Of a stretch of DNA of 10,434 bases, positions 1 through 6,428 are shown piece after piece (within the stretch, counting starts at the first letter, position 1; the number at the start of each line of letters is the position of its first letter). Made by a program: the position numbers and the translations under genes. A model generated the notes under the pieces. That model was not told the DNA's origin. It saw only the letters and a list, made by a program, of their open reading frames with translations, and made no database searches. This DNA comes from Flavobacteriales bacterium UBA1993 (lineage in GTDB: Bacteria > Bacteroidota > Bacteroidia > Flavobacteriales_G > Salibacteraceae), in NCBI GenBank assembly GCA_002336485.1, contig DDCZ01000041.1:1-10434 (forward strand), in the 5' to 3' direction.

Positions 1-951
1 CGTGACGGTGATGGCATCATTGATCCAGAAGATGATTGCCCAGACACTCCAGGTATTCCTGAATTCAAGGGTTGTCCAGACGTTGATGAAGATGGTATCA
101 TGGATAAAGACGATGAGTGTCCTACGGATGCTGGATTACCAGAGTTTAATGGATGTCCTGATACAGATGGTGATGGGATTAAGGATCTAGATGACAAGTG
201 CCCAGAGAAACCTGGTTCAGTTGAATTTGAAGGTTGCCCTGATACTGATGAAGATGGCCTTCCTGATCATAAGGATAGCTGTCCTGAAACTGCAGGTCCT
301 GTTGATAACAATGGTTGTCCGTACGGAGACAAAGATGGAGACGGTGTATTGGACAAAGACGATGCGTGTCTTGACACCCCTGGTCCTGCGGAGAACAAAG
401 GTTGTCCTTATGCCGACCTCGACGGAGATGGTGTATTAGACAAGTATGATTCTTGTATCGACACTCCTGGACCTGCGGAGAATAATGGTTGCCCTTATAG
501 CGACCTTGACGGTGACGGAGTACTTGACAAAGACGATCGATGTCCACAAACTCCTGGACCTGCGGCAAACCAAGGTTGCCCTGAAATTGAGGAAGAAGAA
601 CAAGAGGTGCTGAACACTGCGTTTGAAAACCTTGAATTTGAAACTGGCAAGGATGTGATTAAGTCGACTTCTTACGAGTCACTTGATAACCTGGCCGGAT
701 TACTCGTCAAAAAGGAAGATTGGAAAATTCAGATAAGCGGACACACAGATGCGGTTGGAAACGATGCATCGAATATGAAGCTGTCAGAAAAGCGATCTAA
801 AGCAGTTGGATCTTACCTTGAAAGCAAGGGAGTGCCAACAGATCGAATGGTTGTGCAATGGTTCGGTGAAACGAAACCAGTCGCTGATAATGGCACAGCA
901 GAAGGTCGTGCCAAGAACAGACGAGTTGAAATGGAAGTAATTTTCGACTAA
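1..951 (+). CDS. OmpA-family outer-membrane protein with thrombospondin type 3 repeats (5' partial)
   Basis: The reading frame is open from base 1, so the true start lies left of the window; 316 residues are visible. About residues 1-194 are seven calcium-binding thrombospondin type 3 repeats (D-x-D-x-D-G motifs, each ending in GCP). Residues 195-204 are an acidic linker. Residues 205-316 are an OmpA C-terminal peptidoglycan-binding domain: GHTDAVG at 247-253, then LSEKR, placing D250 and R265 at the spacing of the Asp and Arg that bind diaminopimelate in E. coli OmpA. In this family an N-terminal beta-barrel or other outer-membrane anchor normally precedes the repeats, but it is out of view. 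The likely role is structural: tethering the outer membrane to peptidoglycan, with the Ca2+-loaded repeats as a rigid spacer. A strong terminator follows 19 bases after the stop, so this is the last gene of its transcript. Confidence 0.93.
   Translation, partial: RDGDGIIDPEDDCPDTPGIPEFKGCPDVDEDGIMDKDDECPTDAGLPEFNGCPDTDGDGIKDLDDKCPEKPGSVEFEGCPDTDEDGLPDHKDSCPETAGPVDNNGCPYGDKDGDGVLDKDDACLDTPGPAENKGCPYADLDGDGVLDKYDSCIDTPGPAENNGCPYSDLDGDGVLDKDDRCPQTPGPAANQGCPEIEEEEQEVLNTAFENLEFETGKDVIKSTSYESLDNLAGLLVKKEDWKIQISGHTDAVGNDASNMKLSEKRSKAVGSYLESKGVPTDRMVVQWFGETKPVADNGTAEGRAKNRRVEMEVIFD
322..582 (+). repeat. Three tandem 87-bp thrombospondin type 3 repeat units
   Basis: Units at 322-408, 409-495 and 496-582 each encode 29 residues beginning Y-x-D and sharing DGDGVLDK and TPGPA. 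They are much more alike, in DNA and protein, than the four 25- to 27-residue repeats upstream, and they carry a two- to three-residue insertion (Y-G/A/S) that those lack. This suggests a later local expansion of one unit. Confidence 0.85.
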
Positions 952-970
952 TCAATCACTTCTAAGTAAC

Positions 971-1005
971 AAAAACCACCAGCCCAACAGCTGGTGGTTT
1001 TTTTG
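971..1005 (+). terminator. Rho-independent terminator of the OmpA-family gene
   Basis: An 8-bp perfect GC-rich stem (CCACCAGC at 976-983 with GCTGGTGG at 990-997) has a 6-base loop and is extended by A:T pairs. Seven T follow on the + strand. The A-run on the 5' side could also give some termination on the minus strand, but no minus-strand gene is nearby. Confidence 0.93.
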
Positions 1006-1038
1006 TTTTTGGGTAAATGAAAATTGCATATTCGCTGA

Positions 1039-2475
1039 ATGGAAAGAAAATCTCCTTCCCTCTTTCTGGCGCTTACTCCTCTTGCAATTCTCATTGCACT
1101 ATTGGCAGCGAATGTGTACACCTATGGAGATGACACCCTAAGTTTTTCAAATCAGATTGTTTTGCTGGCCGCAGCAGGGATCGCTGGAATCATTGGAAGG
1201 TTCACCAACGTGAGCTTTCAAGATTTGATGCAAGGTGCTACTGATAATATTAAACAAGCTGTTCCTGCACTGCTAGTCCTGCTACTTATTGGTGCCTTAG
1301 CCGGAAGTTGGCTTTTGAGCGGTATTGTGCCTGCGATGATTTATTATGGTCTTAAAGTATTGAGTCCAGAATGGTTCCTAGTTAGTGCGTGCATTATTTG
1401 CGCGGTGGTATCAATTGCGACCGGAAGTAGTTGGGGCACGATTGCAACCGTAGGAATTGCGCTTTTGGGTATTGGGAAAGCGATGAATTTTAATGAAGGT
1501 TTGATCGCAGGTGCTATCATCAGCGGCGCCTATTTTGGAGATAAGATGTCTCCATTATCTGATACTACAAATCTAGCTCCGGCTGTTTCAAACACAGACC
1601 TGATAAGCCATATCAAGTATATGACTATCACTACGATTCCCAGTATTGTTATCACCTTGATCATATTTGCGCTTATTGGCTTGTTTCATGACGGTGCGGG
1701 CGTAGTTTCTGATGTCGGCGGGCTAAACGATCACATTCTTCAACTATTTAACATCTCTCCCGCCTTATTCCTTGTTCCGATTACCGTCGTCATACTCATC
1801 TTAAAGAAGATACCGGCAGCGCCGTCGTTGGCAATCGGAGCGCTTCTTGGAATAGTGTTCGCCTTCATTTTCCAAGGAGACATCATTGCCTCGCTTATTG
1901 CTGATGGAACCTTCCAAAATCCTTTCAGTGTGGTGGTTACTACCTTAGGTCAAGGTCTAAGCATTCAATCTTCCGATCCACTTCTTGCCGATCTTCTTTC
2001 TGCTTCTGGTATGAAAGGCATGCTAAATACCATTTGGTTGATCATTTGTGCTATGATTTTCGGTGGGGTGATGGATCGAAGTGGTTGCTTGAACAAAATT
2101 AGCGCCTCGCTCCTTTCGCTGGCTACAGGTCGAACCAGTTTGGTTGGCACCACTGCCCTTAGCTCCATATTTATGAATCTAACTGCAAGCGACCAATATC
2201 TCGCAATTGTGGTTCCCGGTAAGATGTATGAGAAAGCTTATGCCGAGAATAAACTACACCCGGTGAATCTAAGTCGAACGCTAGAAGACGCGGGAACTGT
2301 TACATCGGTTCTTGTTCCTTGGAACACCTGTGGCGCTACTCAGGCTGGGGTACTTGGAGTAGCGACGGCTGTCTACTGGCCTTTTTGCTTTTTCTGTCTG
2401 ATTAGCCCAATAATGACGATGGTGGTGACTTCTATTGGATATAAAATAAAATATCTCGAGGAGCCTCAACCTTAG
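1039..2475 (+). CDS. nhaC: Na+/H+ antiporter, NhaC family
   Basis: This is a 478-residue, very hydrophobic inner-membrane protein with roughly ten to twelve predicted helices, the usual size for NhaC. It is expected to exchange external H+ for cytoplasmic Na+, for sodium and pH homeostasis. Family marks are GSSWGT (129-134), GDKMSPLSDTTNLAPA (167-182), an NLTASDQYLAIVVPGKMY stretch, and a C-terminal DAGTVTSVLVPWNTCGATQ segment; the charged and polar residues within these membrane stretches are typical of the ion pathway. The ATG at 1039 is taken because it lies just after the upstream terminator and opens directly into MERKSPSLFLALTPLAILIALL, a plausible first helix. No clear promoter is visible in the 33 bases between terminator and start. 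It lies 42 bases before the T9SS gene with no terminator between, so co-transcription is possible. The exact ion specificity cannot be read from sequence. Confidence 0.93.
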   Translation: MERKSPSLFLALTPLAILIALLAANVYTYGDDTLSFSNQIVLLAAAGIAGIIGRFTNVSFQDLMQGATDNIKQAVPALLVLLLIGALAGSWLLSGIVPAMIYYGLKVLSPEWFLVSACIICAVVSIATGSSWGTIATVGIALLGIGKAMNFNEGLIAGAIISGAYFGDKMSPLSDTTNLAPAVSNTDLISHIKYMTITTIPSIVITLIIFALIGLFHDGAGVVSDVGGLNDHILQLFNISPALFLVPITVVILILKKIPAAPSLAIGALLGIVFAFIFQGDIIASLIADGTFQNPFSVVVTTLGQGLSIQSSDPLLADLLSASGMKGMLNTIWLIICAMIFGGVMDRSGCLNKISASLLSLATGRTSLVGTTALSSIFMNLTASDQYLAIVVPGKMYEKAYAENKLHPVNLSRTLEDAGTVTSVLVPWNTCGATQAGVLGVATAVYWPFCFFCLISPIMTMVVTSIGYKIKYLEEPQP

Positions 2476-2486
2476 GTTTATTCCCC

Positions 2487-2533
2487 CGTCTATGTAGACG
2501 AACCCAAAACTCTATCTATGGAAAGACGTCTAC
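2487..2533 (+). promoter_or_regulatory. Mutually exclusive hairpins around the start of the T9SS gene
   Basis: CGTCTA (2487-2492) and TAGACG (2495-2500) form a perfect inverted repeat with a 2-base spacer. The right arm, extended as GTAGACG (2494-2500), is also fully complementary to CGTCTAC at 2527-2533, inside the coding start. The second pairing would place the ATG at 2518 in a 26-base loop. The complementarity is directly visible; a regulatory role is speculative. No T-run follows, so it is not a terminator. Confidence 0.35.
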
Positions 2534-3393
2534 TCCGCCTACTTTCACTTTCTGTTTTCATCATTGGCTCCGCGCTCATTTACAGCAACACCGGTGGGCC
2601 TACTAATACAGATGCCACAGGATCTCCATTTGATAGCAATCAAAATGCTTGTACTCAGTGTCATACTACCTATGGTTTAAACTCAGGTTCTGGAAGTGTT
2701 TCTCTCACGACGCCGGCTTCGTATTATCCAGGTGAGTCCTATTCGATAACCGTTAATGTATCGCAGTCCACACCTGTTCCTGCAAAATATGGATTTCAAG
2801 CAGTGCCTCTGCGAGACAACAATGCAGCTGGCGGAACCATTACCACAGGATCTGGTCAAGGATCTTGGGCGAGCTCTGGACGTTCCTATGTTCAGCATAA
2901 CAGCACTACAAATACTTCAGGATCGTGGACTTTTACTTGGAATGCACCAAGCTTCTCTGATACCGTCGTATTCTATGCAAGCGGCCTGGCAGCGAATGGG
3001 GCCAATGGAAATGCCAATGACTACACATATACTACGACAAGCACAATCTTACCAATACAACCCATCACTTTTACTACCGACTCAGTAAGCACAACCTGTT
3101 TTGAAGGCTGCGATGGCGAAGCTTCTGTTACTGTTTCTGGCGGGGGAATTGCTCCCTACTCATACCTATGGTCAACGAATGACACCACCACGAGCATTTC
3201 TGGGTTGTGTGCTGGAACCTATACGGTAACCATTACGGATGATGAAGGACACGAAGAAGAAGCCGAAATAAACGTAGATGAACCAACAGCCATTCAAGCT
3301 CAATTTACCACGCTACCGTCCAGTTGCGCATTTGGAAACGGCGAAATATCTGTAATAGCAATTGGTGGTGCTGGCGGTTATACCTATCAATAG
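2518..3393 (+). CDS. N-terminal fragment made if the TAG is honoured (291 aa)
   Basis: If the stop is real, the translated product is 291 residues: signal peptide, the CTQCH-containing domain (to about residue 182), one complete SprB repeat and half of the second. It lacks the C-terminal sorting domain, so T9SS could not recognise it; it would be expected to stay periplasmic after Sec export. The downstream remainder (3394-4461) has no good start codon or ribosome binding site near the break; the first GTG/ATG options lie inside a repeat. An independently translated second gene is therefore unlikely. The N-terminal domain still holds its CxxCH pair and could in principle fold alone. Confidence 0.6.
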   Translation: MERRLLRLLSLSVFIIGSALIYSNTGGPTNTDATGSPFDSNQNACTQCHTTYGLNSGSGSVSLTTPASYYPGESYSITVNVSQSTPVPAKYGFQAVPLRDNNAAGGTITTGSGQGSWASSGRSYVQHNSTTNTSGSWTFTWNAPSFSDTVVFYASGLAANGANGNANDYTYTTTSTILPIQPITFTTDSVSTTCFEGCDGEASVTVSGGGIAPYSYLWSTNDTTTSISGLCAGTYTVTITDDEGHEEEAEINVDEPTAIQAQFTTLPSSCAFGNGEISVIAIGGAGGYTYQ

Positions 3394-4200
3394 AACGATA
3401 CTGCCAATACGACGGACAGCTTAATTCAACAAGCAGGTATAGGTTGGTTTACCGTCACGATTACGGACACAGCTGGCTGTAGTGTGATCGATTCGGCTGA
3501 AATATTGTTTAGTTCTTCAGGGTTAAACGGAATAGTGGAGTCGAACTCCGAGAACTGTGACCTAGGAAATGGCTCCACGCGCATCCAAATGATCGCAGGA
3601 AACCAACCATATTCTTACAGTTGGAGTTCAGGCGCAAGCTCAAGCATAAATCAAAATTTAGCCTCAGGAACCCATACGGTAACAGTCACAGATGGTATTG
3701 GATGCGTTGAAACATTTATGATCGTTGTAGAGGATCAAGTTATGATTGTAGATGATTCACTACCCATTGCAAAACCGACGCGGTGTTTTAACGGAGGTGA
3801 TGGCTCGATCAACATAACAACGAAAAATTCGGAGGGTCCGATCACGTACAAGTGGAGCCACGACACACTCGCCAACTCAAGTTCCTACTCAAATTTGAAC
3901 GCTGGTCAATACTTGGTGACAATTAGTGATTCAGCCGGTTGTGCCTTGGTTGATACCTTTAATGTGAATCAACCTGACTCGGTCTATGTGCAAACGTTGA
4001 TCGATTCAGCCAATGATGGCTTCTGCGATGGAGCTATATCGGCAACCATGTTCGGTGGAACGCCGGCATACACTTATAGTTGGCCTCATGACAATGCGAT
4101 TACTTCGGCAAACGCCCTTGATTTATGCGCAGGCACATACCTAATAACTGCAACAGATGATACAGGCTGCCTATTCTTGATAAATGCAGAAGTGCCGGTT
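3064..4200 (+). repeat. Five SprB-like protein repeats
   Basis: Units at about 3064-3285, 3286-3510, 3511-3738, 3739-3975 and 3976-4200 each encode about 75 residues. The shared plan is C-x(3-4)-G-x-G/D, then a Y-x-Y/W strand, then an (A)GTYTVTITD-like strand, then GC and a closing strand. The aligned Trp is codon TGG at 3169, 3622, 3853 and 4081, and TAG at 3391. DNA identity between units is low, so the expansion is old. These immunoglobulin-like repeats are typical of SprB-type gliding and surface adhesins. Confidence 0.85.
3391..3393 (+). other. Premature in-frame TAG at a conserved Trp position
   Basis: The context reads T-Y-Q-stop-N-D, followed at once by a normal repeat continuation ending GWFTVTITDTAGC. 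All four sister repeats read Y-x-W at this point. There is no frame change on either side, so the lesion is a pure substitution, not an indel. Confidence 0.9.
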
Positions 4201-4236
4201 AAACTGGGTGTAAACACACTTGATCCTAGCCAAAGC

Positions 4237-4458
4237 TTTGACATTTACCCTAACCCTGCAGTGAACCATTTGAACATTGTTGCGAAAAGCAGTGCGACTT
4301 ATGAGGCTCGAATTACAAATATGGCTGGACAAGTGGTGCTGTCTGAATCTGGAATGGATTCAAAGCGACTTGATATTACCAATTTCGCTAAGGGCGTTTA
4401 TCAAGTTTCAATTGAAACGGGAAAAGGAGTTACTCGCAAAACATTCATAGTAGATAAG
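4237..4458 (+). other. T9SS type A C-terminal sorting domain coding region
   Basis: About 74 residues begin FDIYPNPAVNHLNI, pass ITNMAGQVV, and end GVYQVSIETG...KTFIVDK. This is the standard Por/T9SS C-terminal domain order: YPNP, a strand with NMxGQ, GxYxV, and a basic K-x-x-V/I-K ending. It lies downstream of the internal TAG and would be absent from the truncated product. Confidence 0.92.
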
Positions 4459-4470
4459 TAAGTTTTTCCC

Positions 4471-4500
4471 TTGTTATTCGACATTAAATCATTGCATTTG
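4471..4500 (+). promoter_or_regulatory. Predicted Bacteroidota-type promoter of the NADH dehydrogenase gene
   Basis: TTG at 4471-4473 (-33 element) is followed after exactly 19 bases by TGCATTTG at 4493-4500, one mismatch from TAnnTTTG. This would start RNA near 4507, giving a leader of about 15 bases before the ATG at 4522. Confidence 0.5.
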
Positions 4501-4521
4501 TTGCACAAATGAAACGAAGAG

Positions 4522-5805
4522 ATGTCAGCACAAATTCCTAACTCGGATTTACCTAGGATCTTAATTATTGGCGCTGGATTTGGCGGATTGAAACTTGCCC
4601 GCAAGCTTTCAAACAAGGCTTTTCAAATTGTTTTAATAGATCGTAACAACTACCATCAGTTTCAACCGCTGTTCTATCAGGTTGCAACAGCTGGCCTCGC
4701 CCCTAGCGCCATTTCATTTCCGATTCGAAAGCTATTTCATAAAGCGAAAAACGTCCACTTTCGAGTGGCAGAAGCGCTCAAAGTAGATACAAAGGCAAAG
4801 ACATTATCAACGGATATTGGCGACATCAGATATGATAAGCTAGTTATTGCGACAGGAGCCGACACAAATTATTATGGAAATGAAGAGATAAAACAGCATT
4901 CATTTCCCATGAAGTCGACATCTGAATCCTTGCAACTCAGGAATCGAATCCTCGAATGCATGGAGCTGGCGCTTACTGAAAAGATCGAGGCCGATCGCAG
5001 TGCGTTTATGAACGTTGCCATAGTTGGCGCCGGCCCAACCGGTGTGGAGCTTGCTGGAGCCATATCCGAAATGCGCACCTATATTTTACCCAAGGACTAT
5101 CCTGAATTGGACTTTTCTGAAATGAACATTTACCTGCTCGAAGCTGGCGATCGAATATTGGGTACAATGAGTGAGTCAGCATCGAAGGCAAGCCATTCTT
5201 TTCTCAAAAAGATGGGCGTTCAAATCATTACAAACGCACGTGTCACCGGCTATAAGGGCACAAGCATTGAAATGTCGGATTTGGAGTCCATAAATACAAA
5301 AACCTTGATCTGGTCGGCGGGCGTCGCAGGAAATGTTGTAGCCGGGTTTGATCCAGAAAATATCCTCAGAAGTAGGATGCGCATAGATTCGCATTGCCAA
5401 GTCATTGACCAAGCCGACATCTATGCGATTGGCGATATTGCTGCCATCGAGGGAGCCGATCATCCACATGGGCACCCCCAAGTGGCTCAAGTCGCGATGC
5501 AGCAAGCCGATCTACTAGCGAAAAATTTCATAATGACTTCTCAGGGTAAGCGTGCGAAAAAATTCACCTACCAAGACCTAGGTTCCATGGCCACGATAGG
5601 AAGAAGTAAAGCTGTAGCTGACCTTCCATTTCTTAAGTTCAGTGGATTCTTTGCGTGGATATTCTGGCTCTTCGTGCATTTGATGAATATTCTTGGAGTG
5701 AAAAACAAGCTTTTCATCTTCATCGAATGGCTTTGGTACTATTTGAGTTTCGACCAAAGCTTAAGGCTCGTTATAAAACAAAAAAAGTCCCAACCCGAAG
5801 ATTAG
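4522..5805 (+). CDS. ndh: Type II NADH:quinone oxidoreductase (NDH-2), FAD-dependent
   Basis: This 427-residue protein has the two-Rossmann plan of NDH-2. The FAD-binding GAGFGG is at 17-22, followed by NNYHQFQPLFYQVATAGL, a family hallmark. The NADH-binding GAGPTGVELAG starts at 169, the second FAD contact IYAIGDIA has its GD at 304-305, and the quinone-site AQVAMQQ is at 322-328. The C-terminal 55 or so residues are hydrophobic and aromatic (FFAWIFWLFVHLMNILG), fitting monotopic attachment to the inner face of the cytoplasmic membrane. It passes electrons from NADH to quinone without pumping ions. The ATG at 4522 leaves a short leader before the first beta-strand, as usual; an ATG at 4509 is out of frame. 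It stands alone between a predicted promoter and a convergent operon, whose terminator overlaps its last codons. Confidence 0.93.
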   Translation: MSAQIPNSDLPRILIIGAGFGGLKLARKLSNKAFQIVLIDRNNYHQFQPLFYQVATAGLAPSAISFPIRKLFHKAKNVHFRVAEALKVDTKAKTLSTDIGDIRYDKLVIATGADTNYYGNEEIKQHSFPMKSTSESLQLRNRILECMELALTEKIEADRSAFMNVAIVGAGPTGVELAGAISEMRTYILPKDYPELDFSEMNIYLLEAGDRILGTMSESASKASHSFLKKMGVQIITNARVTGYKGTSIEMSDLESINTKTLIWSAGVAGNVVAGFDPENILRSRMRIDSHCQVIDQADIYAIGDIAAIEGADHPHGHPQVAQVAMQQADLLAKNFIMTSQGKRAKKFTYQDLGSMATIGRSKAVADLPFLKFSGFFAWIFWLFVHLMNILGVKNKLFIFIEWLWYYLSFDQSLRLVIKQKKSQPED

Positions 5806-5811
5806 GACTTT
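5774..5811 (-). terminator. Terminator of the E1-DUF4920 unit, embedded in the 3' end of ndh
   Basis: Read on the minus strand, AAAGTCC (5811-5805) pairs with GGACTTT (5790-5784) across a 14-base loop, followed by further T residues and TGTTTT. On the + strand only three T follow the stem, so termination there would be weak. The stem and T-tract lie over the final ndh codons (K-K-S-Q-P-E-D-stop). Confidence 0.7.
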
Positions 5812-5830
5812 GACTCTTAAGTGGTTTGAC

Positions 5831-6385
5831 TTACTCAGCTAGGGCCTCATCGGCTGTAGCCTCTTCTGCAACCGAATAATCCTTAACTATAACGCCATCC
5901 GCAACGAAGGACAGGTTTGTTTCTGGCTCAGTAATCGCGTCAATTTCTTCTACCGTTTTCCCCTCATCCTCGGCATAATGCTTTAGGTCATCGACACTCA
6001 TTGTTTCGATGTAGGCATAACCTTCAATTACCGTTTCCTTTCCATCTATGTCTTTAGGAACAAAAAATCCGTAGTCTTTAAATGAAACATGCATGGATTG
6101 CTCATCGTTTACGCGCATTGACATCCAGCAACCCTTAACCTGACAAACCTTTTCAATGGTTCCAACAACCTTGGTCCGCACAGAGTCACTCCCTTCAAGT
6201 TGAGCGAGAATGGTAGAAACATCTTGTACTCCTTCTTCATCAACCGCCTCGCCATACATAGCCATTTGAGGTTCAACTGCAGTTTCGACAACGTCGACTG
6301 TTTCCTCAGATTCAGCATCCTTTGGTGCATCCGAAGAGCATGAAACAAAAGCAAGTAGTGTTAGCGCGTAAAGAATATTTTTCAT
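5831..6385 (-). CDS. DUF4920-domain lipoprotein
   Basis: This 184-residue predicted lipoprotein has signal peptide MKNILYALTLLAFVSC with a lipobox at FVSC (Cys16). A Glu/Asp-rich linker (20-40) follows, then a domain matching DUF4920: MYGEAVDEEGV near 43-53, CQVKGCWM at 81-88, and a F-K-D-Y-G-F-F-V-P stretch at 102-110. The two Cys spaced by four residues could form a disulfide or bind metal; the domain has no established function. An in-frame ATG at 6403 is rejected because the six extra residues spoil the signal peptide and the codon lies inside a predicted -7 element. The gene starts 20 bases after the E1 dehydrogenase stop on the same strand, so co-transcription is likely, though it may also have its own promoter. 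It probably sits on the periplasmic side of the inner or outer membrane. Confidence 0.88.
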   Translation of the reverse strand: MKNILYALTLLAFVSCSSDAPKDAESEETVDVVETAVEPQMAMYGEAVDEEGVQDVSTILAQLEGSDSVRTKVVGTIEKVCQVKGCWMSMRVNDEQSMHVSFKDYGFFVPKDIDGKETVIEGYAYIETMSVDDLKHYAEDEGKTVEEIDAITEPETNLSFVADGVIVKDYSVAEEATADEALAE

Positions 6386-6400
6386 GGTATTATTTTGATG

Positions 6401-6428
6401 CAAATTTAATATTCAATGAGGGATTCAA
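6401..6428 (-). promoter_or_regulatory. Possible internal promoter for the DUF4920 gene
   Basis: On the minus strand TTG (6428-6426) is followed after 17 bases by TAAATTTG (6408-6401), a perfect TAnnTTTG match. RNA would start near 6394, nine bases before the ATG at 6385. It overlaps the E1 stop codon. The spacing is slightly short of the usual 19. Confidence 0.4.

Larger units (their letters stand above)
2518..4461 (+). pseudogene. T9SS-sorted SprB-repeat surface protein, interrupted by an in-frame TAG
   Basis: A single frame of 647 positions runs from the ATG at 2518 to TAA at 4459-4461, broken only by TAG at 3391-3393 (codon 292). Architecture: signal peptide (1 to about 23, MERRLLRLLSLSVF...); a beta-rich N-terminal domain with CTQCH at 45-49, resembling the Bacteroidota choice-of-anchor V/Reeler-like domain; five SprB-like repeats (3064-4200); and a T9SS type A sorting domain beginning FDIYPNP. 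An intact copy would be exported by Sec, then T9SS, to the cell surface or medium, probably in adhesion or gliding. The other four repeats have Trp where the stop sits, so one G-to-A change (TGG to TAG) explains the break. TAG ends nhaC and the NADH dehydrogenase gene here, so it is a normal stop. A sequencing error or strain polymorphism would look identical. Confidence 0.85.

Noticed and set aside
179..568. Minus-strand frame opposite the thrombospondin repeats
   Set aside because: Its repetitive His/Gln/Cys composition is the antisense shadow of the Asp/Gly-rich repeats.
3391..3393. Genome-wide recoding of TAG as an amino acid
   Set aside because: TAG is the natural stop of nhaC (2473-2475) and ndh (5803-5805), both ending at the expected family length.
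3484..4461. Separate second gene downstream of the internal TAG
   Set aside because: It would start with GTG in the middle of a SprB repeat, has no signal peptide or leader, and continues the upstream frame exactly; it is the remainder of the interrupted gene.
6386..6403. ATG at 6403 as start of the DUF4920 lipoprotein
   Set aside because: It falls within the TAAATTTG element and lengthens the signal peptide with polar residues; the ATG at 6385 gives a normal lipoprotein signal.
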